A stretch of 6,370 nt of DNA from WHSM01 sp050701635 (GTDB lineage Bacteria > Actinomycetota > Actinomycetes > Mycobacteriales > Micromonosporaceae). Every line of letters begins with the position of its first letter. Within the stretch, counting starts at the first letter, position 1. Below the pieces are notes generated by a model. It searched no databases. It saw only the letters and a program-made list of their open reading frames with translations, and had not been told where the DNA came from. Location of the stretch: positions 1 through 6,370 of the forward strand of contig JBOGDF010000318.1 in NCBI GenBank assembly GCA_050701635.1, read 5' to 3'. The translations under genes and the position numbers were made by a program. Positions 1 through 5,314 of the stretch are shown here, one piece after another.

Positions 1-54
1 GGCCGCCGGTCCCGCGCCGGCCGCCGGTCCCGCGCCGGCCGCAGGTCCCGCGGC
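1..54. repeat. Tandem 18-bp repeat, about three copies
   Basis: An 18-bp unit (GGCCGCCGGTCCCGCGCC) occurs twice perfectly and a third time with two mismatches. The unit is a multiple of three, so in the minus-strand partial gene it codes for a GAGPAA-type hexapeptide repeat. The array may continue beyond the left edge. Confidence 0.8.
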
Positions 55-210
55 GGCTCCGGGCATCGTGGACGCCACGGCGAACACCAGGGCGGTGACC
101 ACGGCGGTGTCGGCGGCACGGCGTACCCCCGGATCGATCTCACCGCGGACGGTCAGCAGCCGGGCACGCAGGGCTGGTTTGGCACGCTGCCGGCCCGTTT
201 CTTCGCGCAC
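1..210 (-). CDS. Partial membrane or secreted protein with Ala/Gly/Pro repeats, function unknown
   Basis: This is the 5' end of a minus-strand gene that leaves the window at base 1; 70 codons are visible and all are open. It begins with GTG at 210 (first residues VREETGRQRAKPALRARLL). A basic, cytoplasm-like segment of about 34 residues precedes a hydrophobic stretch at about residues 35–49 (TAVVTALVFAVAS), consistent with a signal anchor or long signal peptide. From residue 51 it becomes Ala/Gly/Pro-rich, with a GAGPAA hexapeptide repeated. Codons are strongly G/C-ending, and this frame reads more like protein than the overlapping plus-strand frames. No good Shine-Dalgarno precedes GTG 210. 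An in-frame GTG at 240 would add VRKCCCDAVI and is less attractive. It is divergent from the diguanylate cyclase gene, 52 bp away. I do not recognise the family from this fragment. Confidence 0.6.
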   Translation of the reverse strand, partial: MREETGRQRAKPALRARLLTVRGEIDPGVRRAADTAVVTALVFAVASTMPGAAAGPAAGAGPAAGAGPAA

Positions 211-262
211 TATGACAGCATCGCAGCAGCACTTCCGCACCGCCGACCGACCGGAGGACACG
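211..262. promoter_or_regulatory. Divergent intergenic region
   Basis: This 52-bp gap separates the minus-strand partial gene from the diguanylate cyclase gene and should hold both promoters, if they are not inside the neighbouring coding sequences. A TATGAC hexamer at 211–216 is the only AT-rich element and could serve as a plus-strand -10, but it lacks the final T of the actinobacterial TANNNT pattern. No -35 is evident. Confidence 0.3.
253..258 (+). promoter_or_regulatory. Shine-Dalgarno site deciding the diguanylate cyclase start
   Basis: GGAGGA lies 4 bases before GTG 263. It selects that codon over the in-frame GTG at 68 and ATG at 212, which lack such a site and would overlap the divergent gene. 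Confidence 0.75.
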
Positions 263-2329
263 GTGACCCTGCGAGCGCGGTTGACCGCCGCGTTCCTGGC
301 TGTGGTGCTGGGCCCGGTGCTGATCGGTGCGGTGTTCGTCGGGGGTACGGTCGCGGCGGTCAGCCAGTCCCGTTCCACCGAGCGGCTGGACGTGGCGGCC
401 ACCGCGGTACGCACCACGCTCGACGCCATCTGCGCCGGGCTGCACAACGCCGCCGACACCGCCGCGGCGCTCGCGATGAGTGCGCCGTCGGTCACCGTCG
501 CCGCCCAGGACGCCGCCACACAGGTGGTACGCCGCGGCCAGGTCGCCGCCGCCCGGGTCGACAACGCGGCCGGCGAACCGATCCGGACCGTCGGCGACCT
601 GCCGGGCCAGTGGACGCTGTGCACCGACGGCGGGCCGGGCGTCGGCCGGGTCCAGGTGACCGCGCTGGGTTGGCGCAGCGAGCTGCGCAGCTCCAACGAC
701 CAGCTCCTCGGGTACGTGGTGGTGGCCCGTCCGGTGGACGCCAACCTGATGCGGCGGCTGGCCGGCGCGTCCGGTGTCGAGGTGGCGATGCTCGACACCC
801 GGGAGCCGCCGCTGGCGACGGTCTCCGCGGAGAATTCCCGGCGGCTCGTTTCGCAGGCAGCCGGGCTCGCCGACGGCGCGGTGATGCAGACCGACGACGG
901 CTGGTACGTACGCGCCATGCACCCCACCGCGGGGCAGCCGCTGCGGCTGGTGCTGGCGACCAGCCGGGGCGAGGAGCAGGGGCTGTTCGCGGTTCTGCTG
1001 GCGGTGGTGGTGCTGGCCGGCGTACTGGCGATCGGGGCGGCGTGGTGGCTGGCGCGTACCACCACCCGGCCGCTCGCCGAGCTGGCGATGGCCGCCGACC
1101 GGGTGGCCGACGGCGACCTGGACGCCCGGGTCCCGGTACGCAGCGCCGACGAGGTGGGCCGGCTGGCGACCACGTTCAACCGGATGACCCGGGAGATGAA
1201 GGGGTACGTGGAGGCGCTCACCGCCAGCCGCGACCAGCTGCGCGGCAACCTCGGGCTGCTCGGCGACACCCTGTCCAGCACTCACGATCTGGGCCGCATC
1301 CTCGAGGTGATCCTGGAGACCGCGATGGCGGCCACCGGGGCCCAGGCCGGGGTGGTGCTGCTGGTGGAGCAGTCGGACGGGCGGCGCGCCGGGCAGCTGG
1401 TGGCGCGCAGCGCGCAGGGGCTCACCGGCCGGGCCGAGAGCCTGGCCGAGATCCGGCTGCAGCTGGGCGAAGGGCTGCTCGGCGGGGTGGCCGCCAGCGG
1501 CGAACCGCGCCGCGGCCGGGTGGAGTGGGACGGCCCGATGCTCAGCGAGAACGAGCCGCAGTGCCGTACGTACGTGGCGGTGCCGTTCTCCGGCAGCCGG
1601 CACGGCGAGGGCGAGGATCCGGCGAGCCAGCCGGGGCGGCTGCTCGGCGTGCTGGCCCTCTACGACCGGCTCGGGCACGACGACTTCGACGACGCGGACC
1701 TGATCACGCTGCGTACCTTCGCCGGGCAGGCGGCGGTCGCCGTGGAGAACGTACTGCTGCACGAGGAGACCCACCGACTCTCGCTCACCGATCCGCTCAC
1801 CGGCCTGTGGAACTACCGCTACCTCAAGGAGTCGGTACGCCGCGAGGTGGAGCGCGCCAGCCGGTTCGAGCGCAAACTGGCCGTACTCGCGATGGACCTG
1901 GACCGGTTCAAGGACGTCAACGACACGTACGGGCATCCGGTGGGCGACGCGGTGCTGATCGAGTTCGCGCAGCGGATCCAGACCGAGACCCGTGAGGTGG
2001 ACCTGGCGTTCCGGCAGGGCGGCGAGGAGTTCGTGGTGCTGCTGCCGGAGACCGACGCCGCCGGCGGCGCCCGGGTGGCGGAGCGGCTGTGCGCCGCGGT
2101 GCGGGACGAGCTGTTCGACGTGTCCGCCTCCGACGGCTCCGGCGACGCGATCCGGGTCACCGTCTCCGCCGGCGTCGCGGTCTACCCGAAGCACGGCACC
2201 ACGGTCGCGGAGATCCTGGAAGCCGCCGACGACGCCCTGTACGCCGCCAAGGCCTCCGGCCGCGACACCTACCGGGTGGCGGAGTCTCCCGACCCCGAGC
2301 CCGAGCCCGACCCCGAGCCCGCGGACTGA
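263..2329 (+). CDS. Membrane diguanylate cyclase with HAMP, GAF and GGDEF domains
   Basis: Predicted to make cyclic di-GMP from two GTP at the inner face of the membrane, under control of an external and a cytoplasmic sensor. It is 688 residues from GTG 263. TM1 is at about 8–30 (LTAAFLAVVLGPVLIGAVFV), followed by an extracytoplasmic region of about 210 residues with cysteines at 57 and 120. TM2 is at about 241–262, HAMP follows to about 315, GAF covers about 340–500, and GGDEF covers about 507–672. Visible GGDEF signatures are SLTDPLTGLWN at 507, the metal and GTP region MDLDRFKDVNDTYGH at 544–558, and the active site GGEEF at 586–590. REVD at 577–580, five residues before GGEEF, is an intact inhibitory I-site, so product feedback is expected. 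No EAL domain is present. The C-terminus is a short Pro-Glu/Pro-Asp tail overlapping the convergent gene. The external domain resembles no family I can name; a CACHE-like fold is possible. The signal is unknown. Confidence 0.93.
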   Translation: MTLRARLTAAFLAVVLGPVLIGAVFVGGTVAAVSQSRSTERLDVAATAVRTTLDAICAGLHNAADTAAALAMSAPSVTVAAQDAATQVVRRGQVAAARVDNAAGEPIRTVGDLPGQWTLCTDGGPGVGRVQVTALGWRSELRSSNDQLLGYVVVARPVDANLMRRLAGASGVEVAMLDTREPPLATVSAENSRRLVSQAAGLADGAVMQTDDGWYVRAMHPTAGQPLRLVLATSRGEEQGLFAVLLAVVVLAGVLAIGAAWWLARTTTRPLAELAMAADRVADGDLDARVPVRSADEVGRLATTFNRMTREMKGYVEALTASRDQLRGNLGLLGDTLSSTHDLGRILEVILETAMAATGAQAGVVLLVEQSDGRRAGQLVARSAQGLTGRAESLAEIRLQLGEGLLGGVAASGEPRRGRVEWDGPMLSENEPQCRTYVAVPFSGSRHGEGEDPASQPGRLLGVLALYDRLGHDDFDDADLITLRTFAGQAAVAVENVLLHEETHRLSLTDPLTGLWNYRYLKESVRREVERASRFERKLAVLAMDLDRFKDVNDTYGHPVGDAVLIEFAQRIQTETREVDLAFRQGGEEFVVLLPETDAAGGARVAERLCAAVRDELFDVSASDGSGDAIRVTVSAGVAVYPKHGTTVAEILEAADDALYAAKASGRDTYRVAESPDPEPEPDPEPAD

Positions 2330-2928
2330 TCCGGCGATCCACCCTCGCCGGGCGCCTCCGGACGCGCCGGCTCCGGGGCCGCTGGTGCCGCCGCCCCCGG
2401 CACCGGTCCCGGCATCGGTCCGGGCATTCCCGGTCCGGGCATCGCGGGAGCGCCGGGTGGGAAGGGCGCTCCTGGCACCGGGCGCGCGGGTGTGGCGCCA
2501 CGGGGCCAGGCGAGCCAGCGCTGCCGGCTGAAGACCGTGATCATTAGCGCGGCGCCGATCAGGGTCAGAGTGCCGGTGTAGACCGGGTCGCTCAGGCTGT
2601 ACGCCCCGCTCCGGGCCGACAACCCCGCCATCCGGCCCGGCCACGACAGGACGCGGAACAGCGAGACAGGGTCGAGCAGATGCCAGAGCGTCACCAGCAG
2701 GTACGTACCGGCCATGATCAGCGGGCCTACCGGTGAGGTACGCAGCATCGCGACCGCGCCCAGCACCGCGCCCGCCAGCAGGATCAGCAGCATCCAGAGG
2801 ACGGCGACGCCGCCCAGCTCGGGGGCGCGGATCAGCTCCATCCGGTACAGGTAGCTGCCGTACCCGAACACCGCCCAGACCACCGGCGTGGCCACCAGCC
2901 CGGCCAGGCCACTCATCACGTGTCGCAT
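2269..2928 (-). CDS. Four-TM membrane protein with Pro-rich tail, function unknown
   Basis: A 219-residue protein starting MRHVMSGLAGLV. Four hydrophobic segments are seen at about 8–28, 40–62, 67–86 and 115–134. A basic turn (SRQRWLAWPRG) is followed by a cytoplasmic-looking, disordered tail rich in Pro, Gly and Met (PGPGMPGPMPGPVPG at about 164–178), and it ends in a run of Ser-Gly dipeptides. ATG 2928 was chosen because GGGAGG lies 9 bases upstream; starting at 3003 would add a 25-residue non-hydrophobic extension, and ATG 2916 is a weaker alternative. The last 61 bp overlap the end of the diguanylate cyclase gene tail to tail. It is divergent from galU. Tails of this kind often carry protein contacts, but no function can be assigned. 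Reality as a gene is supported by the clear TM pattern and the ribosome binding site. Confidence 0.85.
   Translation of the reverse strand: MRHVMSGLAGLVATPVVWAVFGYGSYLYRMELIRAPELGGVAVLWMLLILLAGAVLGAVAMLRTSPVGPLIMAGTYLLVTLWHLLDPVSLFRVLSWPGRMAGLSARSGAYSLSDPVYTGTLTLIGAALMITVFSRQRWLAWPRGATPARPVPGAPFPPGAPAMPGPGMPGPMPGPVPGAAAPAAPEPARPEAPGEGGSPDQSAGSGSGSGSGSGDSATR
2288..2320. repeat. Low-complexity hexanucleotide-like repeat coding on both strands
   Basis: Alternating CCCGAG/CCCGAC units run through the end of two convergent genes. Plus strand: PDPEPEPDPEP, residues 676–686 of the diguanylate cyclase. Minus strand: the SGSGSGSGSG run ending the four-TM protein. Both readings are disordered tails. 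Confidence 0.85.
2396..2453. repeat. Degenerate Pro/Gly/Met-coding short repeat
   Basis: Imperfect units close to GGTCCGGGCATC and GGTCCCGGCATC recur here. Read on the minus strand they give the PGPGMPGPMPGPVPG segment of the four-TM protein. It is a coding microrepeat; copy number could vary between strains. Confidence 0.6.
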
Positions 2929-2937
2929 GTCCCCGTA

Positions 2938-2943
2938 CCTCCC
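2938..2943 (-). promoter_or_regulatory. Shine-Dalgarno site of the four-TM protein
   Basis: GGGAGG on the minus strand sits 9 bases before ATG 2928 and fixes that start. Confidence 0.7.
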
Positions 2944-2964
2944 GTTTGACGGTGTACGCCCGGC

Positions 2965-2970
2965 ACCGTA
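2965..2970 (-). promoter_or_regulatory. Possible -10 element for the four-TM protein
   Basis: TACGGT on the minus strand fits the TANNNT pattern and would place transcription start near 2958, giving a leader of about 30 bases that contains the GGGAGG site. No clear -35 is visible. It lies within a CACCG-TAC-CGGTG inverted repeat at 2964–2976. Confidence 0.3.
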
Positions 2971-2980
2971 CCGGTGATCC

Positions 2981-2995
2981 GCTGGCCCGGCCAGC
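2981..2995. repeat. 15-bp palindrome in the divergent gap
   Basis: GCTGGCC-C-GGCCAGC is a perfect 7-bp inverted repeat around one base, in the 132-bp gap between the four-TM gene and galU. It could be an operator, or chance in very GC-rich DNA. Confidence 0.35.
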
Positions 2996-3047
2996 CCCGC
3001 CACGGCGCGCCGGGTGGCCCGTACATCGCGGATTCACCGGGGGCCGT

Positions 3048-3053
3048 TAGCCT
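3048..3053 (+). promoter_or_regulatory. Probable -10 of a leaderless galU transcript
   Basis: TAGCCT matches the actinobacterial TANNNT -10 and ends 7 bases before ATG 3061, so transcription should start at or next to the start codon. The only purine run (AGGGG, 3055–3059) is one base from ATG and too close to serve as a ribosome binding site. No clear -35 is seen. Confidence 0.6.
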
Positions 3054-3060
3054 CAGGGGT

Positions 3061-3981
3061 ATGGCCGACGACGTAGCCCACTCCGACGCTGCCCTGACCC
3101 GTGCCCGCAAGGCGGTGATCCCCGCCGCCGGCCTCGCGACCCGGTTCCTACCCGCCAGCAAGGCGGTGCCGAAGGAGCTGTTCCCGGTGGTGGACAAGCC
3201 GGCGCTGCAGTACATCATCGAGGAGGCGGCCTCCGCCGGGATCGCCGACGTACTGCTGATCACCGGGCGTGGCAAGAGCTCGATGGTCGACCACTTCGAC
3301 CGCCGGCTGGACCTGGAGATGCAGCTGGAGGCGAAGGGCAACACCGACCGCCTCGAAGCGGTACGCCGCCCCACCGAGCTGGCGTCGATCCACAGCTCCC
3401 GGCAGGCCGAGGCGCTCGGGCTGGGGCACGCGGTGCTGTGCGCCGAGGACCACGTCGGCAACGCCCCGTTCGCAGTGATGCTGGGCGACGACCTGATCGA
3501 CGAGCGGGACGAGATCCTGCCCCGGATGCTGGACCTGCAGGCCAGCAGCGGCGGGATCGTGCTGCTGCTGCTCGAGGTGCCGTGGGAAGAGGTCCACAAG
3601 TACGGCGTCGCGTCGGTGGAGAAGACCGACGAGCCCGATGTGGTACGGGTGACCGGGCTGGTCGAGAAGCCGCCCCGCGAGGAAGCCCCGAGCAACCTGA
3701 CCGTGGTCGGCCGCTACGTACTCCCGGCGAAGATCTTCGACGTGATCCGGGAGACCAAGCCGGGGCTGGGCGGCGAGATCCAGCTGACCGACGCGATGGC
3801 CCAGATGATCGCCGACGGCGTTCCGGTGCACGGCATCGTGTTCCGGGGCCGGCGGTACGACACCGGCCAGCCGGCCGGTTACCTCAAGGCGGTGGTGCAG
3901 CTGGCCTGCGCCCGCGACGACATCGGCCCCGCGATGCGCGAGTGGCTGATCGAGTACGTCGACCAGGAGTTACGCGGATGA
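3061..3981 (+). CDS. galU: UTP–glucose-1-phosphate uridylyltransferase
   Basis: Makes UDP-glucose and pyrophosphate from UTP and glucose-1-phosphate in the cytoplasm, supplying cell-wall glycans, glycolipids and trehalose or glycogen-type pathways. It is 306 residues, normal for the family. The N-terminal nucleotide-binding loop is at 19–39 (VIPAAGLATRFLPASKAVPK), followed by VVDKPALQYIIEEA. GDDL at 142–145 supplies the metal-binding aspartates, VEKP at 201–204 the conserved lysine, and GEIQLTDA starts at 238, all in the usual order. The loop has Ala 26 where E. coli GalU has Gly (AGLGT). The start is ATG 3061 because the -10 lies 7 bases before it; an upstream in-frame GTG at 2974 would read a non-family extension across the promoter. 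It overlaps glp by 4 bp (ATGA), so the two are co-transcribed and probably translationally coupled. A related nucleotidyltransferase such as a TDP-glucose synthase is unlikely given the full GalU signature. Confidence 0.95.
   Translation: MADDVAHSDAALTRARKAVIPAAGLATRFLPASKAVPKELFPVVDKPALQYIIEEAASAGIADVLLITGRGKSSMVDHFDRRLDLEMQLEAKGNTDRLEAVRRPTELASIHSSRQAEALGLGHAVLCAEDHVGNAPFAVMLGDDLIDERDEILPRMLDLQASSGGIVLLLLEVPWEEVHKYGVASVEKTDEPDVVRVTGLVEKPPREEAPSNLTVVGRYVLPAKIFDVIRETKPGLGGEIQLTDAMAQMIADGVPVHGIVFRGRRYDTGQPAGYLKAVVQLACARDDIGPAMREWLIEYVDQELRG
3965..3969 (+). promoter_or_regulatory. Shine-Dalgarno site of glp inside galU
   Basis: AGGAG lies 8 bases before ATG 3978, within the last codons of galU. 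It supports the overlapping ATGA start. Confidence 0.75.
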
Positions 3982-5216
3982 CAGCTTCAGTGGTGGTGCG
4001 GCCGCTGGCGGAGTACCTGTCCAGCGTGCTCGCGAAGATCCGGCCGTTGCCGCCGCTGGACCTCGACCTCACCCAGGCGTACGGGAACGTGCTCGCCGAA
4101 GACGTGCCGTCCCCCGGTCCGCTGCCGGCGTTCGATCACGCCGCGATCGACGGGTACGCGGTGCGCGCCGAGGACGTACAGGGGGCGCGCGCGGACCGGC
4201 CGGTACGGCTGAACGTGGTCGGCGACATCGGCGTCACCAGCTGGCGCCCGGTACGGGTGCTGCCCGGCAGCTGCTTCTCGGTCGCCGCCGGCGCCCCGTT
4301 GCCGGCCGGCGCCGACGCGGTGGTGCCGCCGACGTACACCGACCAGGGGATGGCCGCGGTCGAGGTGCACCAGGCTCCGAAGCGCGGGTACGCGGTGCGC
4401 CGTACCGGCGACGAGGTCTCCGCCGGCGCCACCCTGGTCACCGAGGGCACGTACGTCACCCCGGCGGTGGTGGCGCTGCTGGCATCGGCCGGCGTCGGCC
4501 ACGTGGTGGTACGCCCGCAGCCCCGGGTGGTCGTGGTGGCCACCGGCGACGAGCTGGTCGACACCGGGCGGGCCAGCCAGCCGGGTCAGATCGTGGACGC
4601 CAACTCGCACGCGCTGGCGGCCTCGGCGGCGGATGCGGGCGCGCACGCGTACCGGATCGGGATCTGCGACGACGACCCGGAAGCGCTGCGCGCGATGCTC
4701 GACGACCAGATCCTGCGCTCGGACCTGATCCTCACCACCGGCGGCACCGGGGTCGGCCCCGGCGACATGGCGCGCCGGATCCTGGGCCGGGACGGCACGG
4801 TGGAGTTCACCGACGTGTCGGTGTATCCGTGCTCCGCGCTCGGCTTCGGCCACGTCGGCGCCGAGGAGGTGCCGATCGTCTGCCTGCCGGGCGACCCGGG
4901 CGCGGCGCTGATCGGTTTCGAGGTGCTGGCCCGTCCGCTGATCTCGCGGCTCGCCGGCTCCGACCCGGTGTTCCGCCCCAGCGTGAAGGCGCATCTGCTG
5001 GAGACCATCTCGTCGCCCACCGGGCTGCGGGAGTTCCGGCCGGCGCACGTGGCGGAGCGCCGCGGCGGCGGCTACACGGTGCAGCCGCTGTCGGGTGGCC
5101 CGTACACCCTGAGCGGGTTGGCGGAGGCGAACGGACTGCTGGTGCTGGGGGAGAAGGTCACCTCCGCGGCGGCCGGCAGCACCGTCGACGTACTGCTGAT
5201 CGACCGGCGCCGCTGA
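3978..5216 (+). CDS. glp: Gephyrin/MoeA-family protein, likely division factor Glp
   Basis: A 412-residue MoeA-fold protein, the usual family length. Canonical MoeA inserts molybdate into adenylylated molybdopterin. In Corynebacterium the copy in this gene setting, Glp, is reported to bind the division machinery and the membrane protein GlpR. Family motifs: FDHAAIDGYAV at 52–62, GAPLPAGADAVV from 105, TGDEL at 189–193, DDDPEAL from 231, TTGGTGVGPGD at 253–263, LPGDP at 303–307, and a C-terminal domain IV. Several positions differ from catalytic MoeA as I recall E. coli: Ala 104 for the Thr before GAP, Gly-Asp-Glu at 144–146 for Gly-Glu-Asp, TTGGTG for SGGVS, and VYPCSALGFG at 282–291 for the lysine-rich IKPGKPFAFG. 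Reduced or absent cofactor activity is therefore likely (inference). It is coupled to galU, with rimJ and glpR downstream. Automatic annotation would call it MoeA. Confidence 0.9.
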   Translation: MTASVVVRPLAEYLSSVLAKIRPLPPLDLDLTQAYGNVLAEDVPSPGPLPAFDHAAIDGYAVRAEDVQGARADRPVRLNVVGDIGVTSWRPVRVLPGSCFSVAAGAPLPAGADAVVPPTYTDQGMAAVEVHQAPKRGYAVRRTGDEVSAGATLVTEGTYVTPAVVALLASAGVGHVVVRPQPRVVVVATGDELVDTGRASQPGQIVDANSHALAASAADAGAHAYRIGICDDDPEALRAMLDDQILRSDLILTTGGTGVGPGDMARRILGRDGTVEFTDVSVYPCSALGFGHVGAEEVPIVCLPGDPGAALIGFEVLARPLISRLAGSDPVFRPSVKAHLLETISSPTGLREFRPAHVAERRGGGYTVQPLSGGPYTLSGLAEANGLLVLGEKVTSAAAGSTVDVLLIDRRR

Positions 5217-5236
5217 CCCCCTTCCGGCGCCACCCT

Positions 5237-5294
5237 CCAAGATCATGGGCACCTTGACGCAGTCATGACTACGTCAAGGTGCCCATGATCTTGG
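5237..5294. repeat. 58-bp near-perfect palindrome, REP-like element
   Basis: Arms of 23 bp at 5237–5259 and 5272–5294 are exact reverse complements (beginning CCAAGATCATGGGCACC). The middle AGTCATGACT is itself a perfect palindrome, and only the pair 5260/5271 mismatches, so 28 of 29 pairs match around the centre 5265/5266. It is clearly less GC-rich than its surroundings. It lies 20 bp after glp and 20 bp before the rimJ start. No T-run follows on either strand, so it is not a classical intrinsic terminator, though the hairpin could stabilise or end the galU-glp mRNA. I recall similar palindromes between genes in Micromonosporaceae, but this needs a genome search. Confidence 0.9.
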
Positions 5295-5302
5295 GCGAGC
5301 GC

Positions 5303-5308
5303 TACGCT
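5303..5308 (+). promoter_or_regulatory. Probable -10 of a leaderless rimJ transcript
   Basis: TACGCT fits TANNNT and ends 6 bases before ATG 5315. No Shine-Dalgarno sequence lies in between. The arrangement mirrors that at galU. No convincing -35 is seen; the -35 position would fall inside the palindrome's right arm. Confidence 0.5.
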
Positions 5309-5314
5309 CCGGCG

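Noticed and set aside
1..54. CRISPR-like or integration repeat at the left edge
   Set aside because: The units are adjacent with no spacers, are multiples of three bases, and are explained as coding repeats of the partial gene.
68..262. N-terminal extension of the diguanylate cyclase to GTG 68 or ATG 212
   Set aside because: The extension is not hydrophobic or domain-like and overlaps the divergent gene, while GTG 263 has GGAGGA just upstream and begins right before TM1.
140..3037. A 965-codon minus-strand open frame spanning the cyclase and the four-TM gene
   Set aside because: It is low-complexity Arg/Gly/His/Pro-rich sequence with no domains, a typical shadow of high-GC coding DNA, and it crosses two genes with clear families or TM patterns.
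3438..3977. Extension of the glp frame 180 codons back into galU
   Set aside because: It reads as Arg/Pro-rich shadow of galU. ATG 3978 has an AGGAG site and starts at the family N-terminus.
3978..5216. Locus as a molybdenum-cofactor operon
   Set aside because: No other moa, mog or mob gene is nearby, the neighbours are galU, rimJ and glpR, and MoeA catalytic positions are altered.
3987..5252. Minus-strand 421-codon open frame opposite glp
   Set aside because: It has Arg/His/Gly-rich composition with no motifs; the plus strand carries a complete gephyrin-family protein.
5237..5294. Palindrome as an intrinsic terminator of galU-glp
   Set aside because: There is no T-run after either arm, and it is far longer than usual terminator hairpins. 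A role in mRNA 3' ends remains possible, so it was listed as a repeat.
5279..5314. rimJ start at GTG 5279 or ATG 5285
   Set aside because: These codons are in the arm of the palindrome, have no ribosome binding site, and would add residues not typical of the family.
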